A DNA stretch of 32,142 bases, from assembly GCA_900314905.1 (NCBI GenBank), contig OMXA01000021.1, positions 1 through 32,142 on the forward strand, written 5' to 3'. The position numbers were made by a program, and so were the translations under genes. Below, piece by piece: positions 16,226 to 23,996 of this stretch (the first letter of the stretch is position 1; each line of letters starts with the position of its first letter). This stretch comes from an uncultured Erysipelotrichaceae bacterium (GTDB lineage Bacteria > Bacillota_I > Bacilli_A > Erysipelotrichales > Erysipelotrichaceae). Below the pieces are notes generated by a model. The model did no database searches, was not told where the DNA came from, and saw only the letters and a program-made list of their open reading frames with translations.

Positions 16226-17878
16226 ATGATGAGCTTTCGAAGAATGACGTGTTTCGTTTTATCTATTGTGCTGCTGGCTGGCTGCAGTTCTGGCACTGCT
16301 TCTGCGGCGGTTTCCAGCACCAGTTCTGCCAGCGCTTCTGCTTCAGGGGATAAGAGAGCAGTTACGATTGCGATGGATGCAGATCTCAACACCATGGACT
16401 ATGAAGTGGCTACCGATGGCGGCTCCTTCACAATGCAGGAAATGTGCATGGCTGGTCTTGTGCAGATCGACGAGAACGGACAGCCGCAGCCTGATCTTGC
16501 AGAGAGCTGGGAAATCAGCGAAGATGGCCTGACTTACACCTTCCATCTGCGGAAAGGATTGAAATGGTCGAATGGAGAACCGCTGACCGCTGCCGACTTC
16601 GTCTTCGGATGGCAGCGCCTGGCTGACCCGGATCTTGCGTCTGAGTATAACTTCCTGGAAACGACGATCGGTGTCGTGAATGCTTCGGAAGTGATCAGCG
16701 GTGAAGCTGACAAGAGCGAGCTTGGGGTAGAGGCACCGGATGATTCGACATTCGTGGTTCATCTGTCACAGCCTTGCGGATTCATGATGTCACTGATGGG
16801 ATTTCCGTCTCTGTTTCCGCTCAATGAGGCGTTCTATGAATCAGAGGGGGACTCCTATGCACAGAGTGTGTATGATCTGCTGTATTGCGGGCCGTATCTG
16901 ATGACTGGCTGGGAAACAGGAAACCAGTATACGTTCACGAAGAATCCGGAGTACTGGGATGCGGACCATACGCAGGTGGAGACAGTCGTGTTCAAGTTCC
17001 TGCAGGATACTCAGTCGGCAATGCTGGAGTTCCAGAGCGGCAATATTGATGTGGTTCAGCTGGCCAGCGAGCAGGTTGATGCTTATAAAGATGCCGAAGG
17101 GTTTACCCAGGTACTGGCGGCGTATTCGTGGAGACTTGATTACAATTACGATCTCGAGATGCTGCAGAACAAGGATCTGCGTGAAGCGATTTCCAAGGGA
17201 ATCGATCGTACTGCCATTGCGGAGAATGTGCTGAAAGACGGCTCAATCGCTGCCAAGGGATTCATCCCGGAACAGTTTGCGTTCGGACCGGATGGCAAGG
17301 ATTACCGCGAGACGGCAGGAAATCTGGTTGATGAGAATGTCGAAGAAGCGCAGGCTGCTTACGAACGGGCGAAGGAAGCACTGGGCAAAGATGTGACTTT
17401 GACGCTGCTGTTTGAAGACAGCGAGGCATGCAAGGCCGTTGCGGAGAATCTGCAGCAGCAGCTTGAGACGAATCTCCCGGGTATCACGATCAATCTGGAC
17501 TCCAAGCCGAAGAAGACTCGTCTGGAACTCATGAATAAGCATGAGTATGAGATCGGCCTGACCAGATGGGGGCCTGACTACGCGGATCCTCAGACGTATC
17601 TGGATCTCTATAAGTCTGACATGCCTGGCTATACAGGCTCCTATCAGAATGAGAAGTACAATGCGGTGATGAATCGTGCTGAAACGGGGGAAGATGCTGC
17701 AGATGCTGAGGCTCGCTGGGCTGATCTGATTGAGGCTGAAAAGATTCTCATGGAAGATTATGCAATCTGCCCGATCTATCAGAACGGCAGGGCAATGATG
17801 ATCAATCCGGATATCGGCGGTATTTACTATCTGATGGTCGGCGGTGCTCCGTATCGACATATGTATTTCAAAAACTGA
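16226..17878 (+). CDS. oppA2: Oligopeptide ABC transporter substrate-binding lipoprotein (paralog 2)
   Basis: 550 residues with a lipoprotein signal ending LLAGC (Cys20) and a Ser/Ala-rich linker. The body is a family 5 solute-binding protein (LAESWEISEDGLTYTFHLRKG; RWGPDYADPQTYLDLYKSD). The chosen ATG at 16226 has AGGAGG at 16211-16216; a second ATG follows at once. It is very similar to oppA3 over its full length, with identical DNA blocks of 36 bp (17351-17386 versus 19302-19337), pointing to a recent tandem duplication or gene conversion. It has its own promoter and terminator, so it is made as a single-gene transcript and must use a permease encoded elsewhere, most simply OppBCDF downstream. 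Confidence 0.95.
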   Translation: MMSFRRMTCFVLSIVLLAGCSSGTASAAVSSTSSASASASGDKRAVTIAMDADLNTMDYEVATDGGSFTMQEMCMAGLVQIDENGQPQPDLAESWEISEDGLTYTFHLRKGLKWSNGEPLTAADFVFGWQRLADPDLASEYNFLETTIGVVNASEVISGEADKSELGVEAPDDSTFVVHLSQPCGFMMSLMGFPSLFPLNEAFYESEGDSYAQSVYDLLYCGPYLMTGWETGNQYTFTKNPEYWDADHTQVETVVFKFLQDTQSAMLEFQSGNIDVVQLASEQVDAYKDAEGFTQVLAAYSWRLDYNYDLEMLQNKDLREAISKGIDRTAIAENVLKDGSIAAKGFIPEQFAFGPDGKDYRETAGNLVDENVEEAQAAYERAKEALGKDVTLTLLFEDSEACKAVAENLQQQLETNLPGITINLDSKPKKTRLELMNKHEYEIGLTRWGPDYADPQTYLDLYKSDMPGYTGSYQNEKYNAVMNRAETGEDAADAEARWADLIEAEKILMEDYAICPIYQNGRAMMINPDIGGIYYLMVGGAPYRHMYFKN

Positions 17879-17911
17879 AAATTTTTCAGAATAGCTTGGC
17901 GAAGAAACTGA

Positions 17912-17942
17912 GGGCTTCCGGAGAAATCCGGAAAGCCCTTTT
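17912..17942 (+). terminator. Intrinsic terminator after oppA2
   Basis: GGGCTTCCGGA at 17912-17922 pairs with TCCGGAAAGCCC at 17927-17938 (11 pairs with one bulged A), followed by TTTT. The remaining 170 bp before the oppA3 promoter are AT-rich with no gene. Confidence 0.88.
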
Positions 17943-18112
17943 ATTGGAACGGAATTCATGCATGATAATGGCACTGAATGCGGCTTCGGCAATGCATGTA
18001 TGGGAAACTCTAAAGAAAGGGGAGATTCCAGTTTCAGAAACGAAATTGATGAAAATATAAATGATATTAAATGAAAAAATAAAAAATTACGTGAAAAAGT
18101 GTCAAAAATATG

Positions 18113-18141
18113 TTGAAAATTATGAAAATCAAAAATAAAAT
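18113..18141 (+). promoter_or_regulatory. Promoter of oppA3-oppBCDF
   Basis: TTGAAA at 18113-18118, a 17-bp spacer and TAAAAT at 18136-18141. The leader is about 26 nt. A minimal frame ATG-AAA-TAA (18166-18174) sits between AGGAGG and the true start, ending in TAATG; it is probably without function. Confidence 0.75.
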
Positions 18142-18173
18142 GCTAAGTATTCCAGAGAGGAGGGAATGAAATA

Positions 18174-19829
18174 ATGAAAAGCTTCAGAAAAGTGCTGACG
18201 GCCGGACTGGCAATGGCGATGCTGGCGGGCTGCAGCAGCGGAGGCAGCTCCAGTTCAGGCGGCAGTTCCACCGGAAGTACCGCGGCGGCTGCTTCGGGTG
18301 CCGGATCTGCCGTTACCGTAGCAATCGATGCAGATCTGAACACGATGGACTATGAATATGCAACAGATGGCAACTCCTTCATCATGCAGTCTCTCTGCAT
18401 CGGCGGTCTTACCCAGCTTGACAAGGATGCCCAGGCACAGCCGGATCTTGCTGAGAGCTGGGATGTCAGTGAAGATGGCTTGACTTACACATTCCATCTC
18501 AGAGATGGCATCAAGTGGTCGAATGGGGAACCGGTTACAGCTGCTGACTTCGTTTATGGCTGGCAGCGTCTGGTCAGTCCGGATCTCGCTTCCGAATACA
18601 ACTTCATCGTTTCCACGGTCGGCGTTGTGAATGCGGATGAAGTCATCGCCGGCGAAAAGGATGTCAGCGAACTTGGCGTTGAGGCACCGGATGATAAGAC
18701 CTTTGTCGTTCACCTGGCTCAGCCGTGCGGATTCTTCCTGCCGCTGATGGCATTCCCGTCATTCTTCCCGCTGAACAAGGCGTTCTATGAATCGGAAGGC
18801 AGCAACTTTGCACAGAGCACTTCTGATCTGCTGTACTGCGGTCCGTATACCATGACCGACTGGCAGACTGGCAACCAGTACACCTTCACCAAGAATCCGG
18901 ATTACTGGGATGCTGACAGCATCACAGTCGAGACAGTGACATTCAAGTTCCTGCAGGATACCCAGTCCGCAATGCTGGAGTTCCAGAGCGGAAACATCGA
19001 TGTCGTGAAACTTGCCAGCGAGCAGGTTGATGCTTACAAGGATCAGGAAGGCTTCACCACACGTCTGCAGGGCTATGCATGGAGACTTGACTACAACTTC
19101 GATAATGCAACGCTGCAGAACAAGGATCTCCGCGAAGCAATCTCCAAGGGAATCGATCGTACTGCAATTGCAGAGAATGTCCTCAAGGATGGCTCTGTTG
19201 CAGCAGAAGGATTCATCCCGAAGGAATTCGCTTATGGCCCGGATGGCAAGGATTACCGCGAGACTGCAGGCAATCTGATTGTCGAGAATGTTGAAGAAGC
19301 ACAGGCTGCTTACGAACGGGCGAAGGAAGCACTGGGCGGAGATGTTACCGTAACATTGCTGTTTGAAGACAGTGAAGCCTGCAAGGCAGTTGCGGAGAAC
19401 CTCCAGCAGCAGCTGCAGACCAACCTGCCTGGCATCACCGTCAACCTGGATTCCAAGCCGAAGAAGACCCGTCTTGAACTGATGCAGAATCATGATTATG
19501 AGATCGGTCTTACCAGATGGGGTCCTGACTATGCAGATCCGCAGACTTACCTCGACCTCTTCAAGTCTGACAGAGCTGGTTATACCGGTTCCTACAGCAA
19601 TGAAGAATACAATGCTCTGATGAACAAGGCAGAGACTGGCGAAGATGCGGCAGATGCAGAGGCACGCTGGGCTGATATGATTGCGGCTGAGAAGATGCTG
19701 CTGGATGATTATGCAATGTGCCCTGTCTACCAGAATGGCGGCGCAATGATGATCAATCCGAAGGTTTCCGGCATTGAGTTCCATAATGCTGGCGTTGATT
19801 CCTATCGTCATCTGACAAAGGCAGAATGA
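18174..19829 (+). CDS. oppA3: Oligopeptide ABC transporter substrate-binding lipoprotein (paralog 3)
   Basis: 551 residues, lipobox MLAGC with Cys20, followed by a Gly/Ser-rich linker (GGSSSSGGSS). The body matches OppA family proteins (TAADFVYGWQRLVSPDLASEYN; RWGPDYADPQTYLDLFKSD). AGGAGG at 18158-18163 precedes the ATG by 10 nt. It is the gene directly upstream of oppB and probably the main binding protein for that permease. A strong hairpin after the gene should make oppA3 mRNA more abundant than oppBCDF, which is usual for binding-protein systems. The differences from oppA2 are concentrated in the signal/linker and C-terminus, so peptide preference may differ little. Confidence 0.96.
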   Translation: MKSFRKVLTAGLAMAMLAGCSSGGSSSSGGSSTGSTAAAASGAGSAVTVAIDADLNTMDYEYATDGNSFIMQSLCIGGLTQLDKDAQAQPDLAESWDVSEDGLTYTFHLRDGIKWSNGEPVTAADFVYGWQRLVSPDLASEYNFIVSTVGVVNADEVIAGEKDVSELGVEAPDDKTFVVHLAQPCGFFLPLMAFPSFFPLNKAFYESEGSNFAQSTSDLLYCGPYTMTDWQTGNQYTFTKNPDYWDADSITVETVTFKFLQDTQSAMLEFQSGNIDVVKLASEQVDAYKDQEGFTTRLQGYAWRLDYNFDNATLQNKDLREAISKGIDRTAIAENVLKDGSVAAEGFIPKEFAYGPDGKDYRETAGNLIVENVEEAQAAYERAKEALGGDVTVTLLFEDSEACKAVAENLQQQLQTNLPGITVNLDSKPKKTRLELMQNHDYEIGLTRWGPDYADPQTYLDLFKSDRAGYTGSYSNEEYNALMNKAETGEDAADAEARWADMIAAEKMLLDDYAMCPVYQNGGAMMINPKVSGIEFHNAGVDSYRHLTKAE

Positions 19830-19855
19830 TCTGCCGGGACTGATACTGACAGACA

Positions 19856-19894
19856 ATAACAGAGCGAGGGATTTACTCGCTCTGTTATGGTTTT
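19856..19894 (+). terminator. Strong hairpin between oppA3 and oppB
   Basis: A perfect 13-bp stem, ATAACAGAGCGAG at 19856-19868 and CTCGCTCTGTTAT at 19876-19888, with a 7-nt loop, followed by GGTTTT. Only 14 nt separate it from oppB, so it probably acts as a partial terminator or an mRNA-stabilising hairpin that sets the OppA to permease ratio. Confidence 0.88.
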
Positions 19895-19908
19895 AGAAAG
19901 GAAGCTAA

Positions 19909-20844
19909 ATGTCAAAATACATTCTGAAACGATTGGTGATCAGTCTGCTGACCTTGCTGGTGATTATCTTCATCCTGTTTCTGATGCTGGACCTGATGCC
20001 AGGTTCCCCGTTCAACGATGAAAAGCTGACAGAAGCACAGAAGATTGCTCTCTATGCAAAGTACGGACTGGATCAGCCGTTCTTCGTCCGATTTCTCAAG
20101 TATCTTGAGAACATGCTGCATGGAGATCTTGGTGTTTCTTATGTCATCAACAAGAACCGCAATGTCACGGATCTTCTTGGAAATCCGCTGCTGGTTTCGA
20201 TCCGGATCGGCGCGCAGGCCATGGTCATCGGTTCTATCCTCGGATTGCTGCTGGGGATTGCAGCGGCACTTCACCATAACAGCTGGATCGACTCTCTATG
20301 CTCCATTGTCTCTATTCTAGGTGTTTCAATTCCCTCCTACGTCTTTGCACTCCTGCTTGCGTATTACATCGGCTTCAAGCTGAAATGGGCTCCGATTCTC
20401 TACAATTCGAGTAATCCCGTCAATTCATCCGTGCTTCCTACCATCGCGCTCTCGATGTTCCCGATGGCGAATATCTCGCGTTTTGCACGCTCGGAAATGA
20501 TCGATGTCCTGAGTTCTGATTATATTTCTCTGGTCGAGGCAAAAGGAGTCAGAGAGCGTCCGCTGATCATGCACCATGCATTGCGGAACACGATGATTCC
20601 GCTTGTCACTATCATGGGACCGCTGCTGGTCAACCTATTGACTGGTTCCATGGTCGTTGAGAAAGTCTTTGCGATTCCAGGTATAGGCATGCTGATGGTG
20701 CAGGCGATTCAGTCCAATGACTATAACGTTGTCATTGCCTGTGCGTTTGTGTATTCAGCGATGTATATCATCATGATGCTGATCGTTGATATTCTGTACG
20801 GCGTCATTGATCCGAGAATCCGTGTGGCGAAAGGAGAAAAGTAA
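19909..20844 (+). CDS. oppB: Oligopeptide ABC transporter permease OppB
   Basis: 311 residues with about six membrane segments. The start MSKYILKRLVISLLTLLVIIFI and the MDLMPGSPF-like stretch (LMLDLMPGSPFNDE) are typical of OppB/DppB. The EAKGVRERPLIMHHALRNTMIPL segment is the EAA loop that contacts the ATPases. AAAGGAAG precedes the ATG. It forms the membrane channel with OppC and lies 1 nt upstream of it. Confidence 0.96.
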   Translation: MSKYILKRLVISLLTLLVIIFILFLMLDLMPGSPFNDEKLTEAQKIALYAKYGLDQPFFVRFLKYLENMLHGDLGVSYVINKNRNVTDLLGNPLLVSIRIGAQAMVIGSILGLLLGIAAALHHNSWIDSLCSIVSILGVSIPSYVFALLLAYYIGFKLKWAPILYNSSNPVNSSVLPTIALSMFPMANISRFARSEMIDVLSSDYISLVEAKGVRERPLIMHHALRNTMIPLVTIMGPLLVNLLTGSMVVEKVFAIPGIGMLMVQAIQSNDYNVVIACAFVYSAMYIIMMLIVDILYGVIDPRIRVAKGEK

Positions 20845-20845
20845 G

Positions 20846-21883
20846 ATGAGTGAAGCAATGAAACCTGAGCTGACCGATGAGATCATTGATGACTTCACGA
20901 GTGACGATTTCGTCTTTGTCCAGCGGAATGAAAAGCTTCATGACAAGGTATATCAGACTACTTCCTATGCTCATGATGTCTGGGTGCATTTCAAGAAGAA
21001 TAAAGGTGCAGTATTCGGACTTGTCATCATTGCGATCATCATCGTGATGGCAATCATCGGACCGATGATCTCAGGCTATGGAGCTGAGACCATCGAACTC
21101 TCTCAGCAGTCGCTTCCGCCGAGAATTCAGGGACTTCAGAATCTCGGGATCTTCAATGGAACGGAAAAGGGCGTGGATGTCTATGCCGAGAAGGGGTTCA
21201 CCGAGATTTATCACTGGTTCGGCACGGATACCAACGGACGCGATCTGTTTACCAGAGTCTGGGAAGGCACGCGTGTATCCTTGATTATTGCTTTTGCGGC
21301 AGCTGCGATCGATATCGTGATCGGGATGTCCTACGGTCTGATCTCGGGATACTTTGGAGGCAAGGTTGATATGGTCATGCAGAGAATTGTTGAAATTCTC
21401 AATGGCATTCCGACTCTTGTCGTGGTGACGCTGCTCGGACTGATCATGCCGTCCGGCATCAGCTCCATTGTTTTTGCCCTCATGATCACCGGGTGGATCG
21501 GCATGTCGAGAATTTCCCGCGCTGAGATGCTGAAGCTCAAGGAATCCGAATATGTTCTTGCTTCCAGAACCCTCGGTGCGAAGAGCTTCTATATCATCTT
21601 CAAGGACATCATGCCGAATATCTTCGGGCAGCTGATCATCATGTCGATGTTCTCGATTCCGAATGCGATCTTCACGGAAGCATTCCTGTCCTTCGTAGGT
21701 CTTGGCATTCAGCCTCCGCAGGCATCGCTTGGCTCATTGATTTCGGATGGCTACAAGTCCATGACAATTCATCCGTTTATCCTGATTGCCCCGATCATCG
21801 TGCTGGCTCTGCTCATGCTGAGCTTCAACCTGTTCGCGGATGGCATCCGCGATGCATTTGATCCGAACCAGAAGCAGGGATAA
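20846..21883 (+). CDS. oppC: Oligopeptide ABC transporter permease OppC
   Basis: 345 residues. A cytoplasmic N-terminus of about 60 residues precedes the first membrane segment (GAVFGLVIIAIIIVMAIIG), then an external stretch with YHWFGTDTNGRDLFTRVWEGTR, the OppC/DppC signature, and a membrane domain with the EAA loop (LASRTLGAKSFYIIFKDIMPN). The start at 20846 has AAGGAGAAAAG just upstream; the longer frame overlaps oppB by 60 nt and is unlikely. It partners OppB. Confidence 0.96.
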   Translation: MSEAMKPELTDEIIDDFTSDDFVFVQRNEKLHDKVYQTTSYAHDVWVHFKKNKGAVFGLVIIAIIIVMAIIGPMISGYGAETIELSQQSLPPRIQGLQNLGIFNGTEKGVDVYAEKGFTEIYHWFGTDTNGRDLFTRVWEGTRVSLIIAFAAAAIDIVIGMSYGLISGYFGGKVDMVMQRIVEILNGIPTLVVVTLLGLIMPSGISSIVFALMITGWIGMSRISRAEMLKLKESEYVLASRTLGAKSFYIIFKDIMPNIFGQLIIMSMFSIPNAIFTEAFLSFVGLGIQPPQASLGSLISDGYKSMTIHPFILIAPIIVLALLMLSFNLFADGIRDAFDPNQKQG

Positions 21884-21895
21884 GGAGGAACGACT

Positions 21896-22999
21896 ATGTC
21901 AATGATTCAGAGAAAGAAAGAAGACCGGGTTCTGTCAATCCGGGACCTGAATATCTCCTTTGAGACTGCGGCCGGGAGGGTGAATGCAATCCGCGGGGTA
22001 CGCATGGATCTGTTCCGCGGCGAGACCATTGCAATTGTCGGTGAGTCCGGATCCGGCAAGTCTGTGACCGTCAAGACCATCATGGGCATTCTTGCCAATA
22101 ATGGCCGTATTGATTCCGGCACGATCAATTACACCTTCACGAATGAAAAGGGCGAGCGCGAGACGGTTGACCTCACAAAGCTCACGCAGAAGGAAATCCG
22201 CTATCGCTTCAATGGCAAATATATCGCCATGGTATTCCAGGATCCGATGACTTCGCTTGACCCGACCATGCAGATCGGCAAGCAGATCATGGAGCCGATC
22301 CTGACTCATGAACATGCAAGCAAAGAAGAAGCCAGAGCCAGAGCGATGAAGCTTCTGGAAGAGGTCGGCATCGAGAATCCGGAGAAACGCTTCAAGGAAT
22401 ATCCGCATCAGCTTTCCGGCGGCATGCGGCAGAGAGTTGTCATTGCAATTGCCCTTGCCTGCAATCCGGATATCCTGATCTGCGATGAGCCGACTACCGC
22501 CCTTGACGTCACGATCCAGGCGAAGATCCTCGAACTGATCAAGCGTCTGCAGGAAGAACACAACATCTCCGTCATCTACATCACGCATGACCTCGGCGTG
22601 GTTGCCAAGGTTGCGGACTATGTTGATGTCATGTATGCCGGCCGCATCATCGAGAAAGGCGACATCAACGAGATCTTCTATGATCCGCGCCATCCTTATA
22701 CGTGGGGTCTTCTGGCATCGATGCCGGATACGGATACGAATTCCACACGTCTGTTCGCAATTCCGGGCACTCCTCCGAATCTGCTTGAACGAATTCAGGG
22801 AGATGCCTTTGCGCCAAGAAATCCGTATGCGCTTGCGATCGACTACAAGGCAGAACCTCCGATGTACAACGTCGGCGGCAAGCATCGGGTAGCTTCCTGG
22901 CTCTGCGATCCGCGGGCTCCGAAGGTCGAGATGCCGGAGCAACTGAAGGAACGCATTGCCAAGATGAAGAAGGAGGATGAGCTCTATGACCGCCATTGA
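21896..22999 (+). CDS. oppD: Oligopeptide ABC transporter ATPase OppD
   Basis: 367 residues. Walker A GESGSGKS (49-56), signature LSGGMRQRV, Walker B ILICDEPTTALDV and the switch His in ITHDLG are all intact. The C-terminal oligopeptide-ATPase extension is present (DPRHPYTWGLLASMP), but the usual cysteine cluster is replaced by AFAPRNPYA and WLCDPRAP, leaving one Cys, so no iron-sulfur site is expected; many Firmicute OppD proteins are like this. GGAGGAACG precedes the start. It overlaps oppF by 14 nt. Confidence 0.96.
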   Translation: MSMIQRKKEDRVLSIRDLNISFETAAGRVNAIRGVRMDLFRGETIAIVGESGSGKSVTVKTIMGILANNGRIDSGTINYTFTNEKGERETVDLTKLTQKEIRYRFNGKYIAMVFQDPMTSLDPTMQIGKQIMEPILTHEHASKEEARARAMKLLEEVGIENPEKRFKEYPHQLSGGMRQRVVIAIALACNPDILICDEPTTALDVTIQAKILELIKRLQEEHNISVIYITHDLGVVAKVADYVDVMYAGRIIEKGDINEIFYDPRHPYTWGLLASMPDTDTNSTRLFAIPGTPPNLLERIQGDAFAPRNPYALAIDYKAEPPMYNVGGKHRVASWLCDPRAPKVEMPEQLKERIAKMKKEDELYDRH

Positions 23000-23939
23000 T
23001 TACAGCAGTCAGCCGCTGCTGCACGTGGAAGGACTGAAGCAGTATTTCCGCATCAGCCGCACTTATACCACGAAAGCAGTGGACGGGATCAGCTTCGATA
23101 TCTTCAAGGGAGAGACCTACGGTCTGGTCGGTGAATCCGGCTCAGGGAAGTCGACTACCGGCAGAGCTGTTATCCGCCTCTATGATCCGACCGCGGGAAA
23201 GATCATCTTCGATGGGCATGACATTTCGGGCAAGCTTTCCAAAGAAGATGAGGCTTATCTCAGGATCAATATGCAGATGATCTTCCAGGATCCGATGGCC
23301 TGTCTCAATCCGCGCAAGAAGGTCAAGGAAATCATCGCAGAAGGTCTGGAACTCCATCACCTTTATAAAGATCAGGCAGATCTGGATGAGAAAGTCTATT
23401 CCATTCTGGATCGTGTCGGTCTGTCCCGTGAACACGCGACCCGCTATCCTTCGCAGTTCTCCGGCGGTCAGCGGCAGAGAATCGGAATTGCCAGAGCCCT
23501 GATCATGCATCCGAAACTTGTCATTGCCGATGAAGCAATTTCCGCTCTCGATGTCAGCATCCAGGCGCAGGTGGTAAACTTGATGAAGGACCTGCAGGAC
23601 GAGATGGGCATCACGTATCTGTTCATTGCACATGACCTGGCAATGGTCAAATATATTTCTGACCGCATCGGGGTCATGCATCTGGGCTATATCGTTGAAA
23701 CCGGAACCACCGATGAGATCTTCGAGAATCCGATTCATCCGTATACAAGATCTCTTCTCTCTGCAATTCCTCATCCGAATCCGATCGTCGAGAAACAGCG
23801 CAAGTCGATTTCCTACGATAAGGAAAAGGAAGGCGTTGATTACAGCAAAGGAACGATTCATCAGGTGACAAAGACGCACTCTGTGATTGCGACGGAAGAA
23901 GAATTTGCAAAGTGGTCCGCACAGAAATATTCGGGCTGA
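22986..23939 (+). CDS. oppF: Oligopeptide ABC transporter ATPase OppF
   Basis: 317 residues. Walker A GESGSGKS (49-56), signature FSGGQRQRI, Walker B LVIADEAISALDV and HDLAMV are intact, as is the C-terminal HPYTRSLLSAIP segment. The ATG at 22977 touches the AGGAGG at 22971-22976, so the ATG at 22986 with a 9-nt spacing is the likely start. It pairs with OppD to power import. A terminator follows 10 nt after the stop. Confidence 0.95.
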   Translation: MTAIDYSSQPLLHVEGLKQYFRISRTYTTKAVDGISFDIFKGETYGLVGESGSGKSTTGRAVIRLYDPTAGKIIFDGHDISGKLSKEDEAYLRINMQMIFQDPMACLNPRKKVKEIIAEGLELHHLYKDQADLDEKVYSILDRVGLSREHATRYPSQFSGGQRQRIGIARALIMHPKLVIADEAISALDVSIQAQVVNLMKDLQDEMGITYLFIAHDLAMVKYISDRIGVMHLGYIVETGTTDEIFENPIHPYTRSLLSAIPHPNPIVEKQRKSISYDKEKEGVDYSKGTIHQVTKTHSVIATEEEFAKWSAQKYSG

Positions 23940-23949
23940 CCTATCAGAG

Positions 23950-23977
23950 ACCTGCAGATATTTGCTCTGCAGGTTTT
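23950..23977 (+). terminator. Intrinsic terminator after oppF
   Basis: A perfect 9-bp stem, ACCTGCAGA at 23950-23958 and TCTGCAGGT at 23966-23974, followed by TTT. The T run is short and the next gene starts 19 nt later without room for a promoter, so readthrough is likely. Confidence 0.78.
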
Positions 23978-23996
23978 CATTCAGAAGGAGATATTC

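Larger units (their letters stand above)
16167..19829 (+). repeat. Tandem duplication of promoter plus oppA (oppA2 and oppA3)
   Basis: Unit 1 runs from 16167 to 17878 and unit 2 from 18113 to 19829. Both have TTGAAA, a 16-17 bp spacer, TAAAATGCT, a leader ending CCAGAGAGGAGGG, and a full-length binding protein with long near-identical stretches. The duplicated unit therefore includes the promoter and ribosome binding site. Between the units lies the oppA2 terminator and an A-rich spacer. Confidence 0.85.

Noticed and set aside
18759-19856. A 365-codon open frame on the minus strand
   Set aside because: Antisense to oppA3; the long open frame results from biased codon use of the real gene. 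Similar antisense frames occur opposite oppA1 and oppA2.
21935-22996. A 353-codon open frame on the minus strand
   Set aside because: Antisense to oppD, which has all ABC ATPase motifs. The antisense product resembles nothing.
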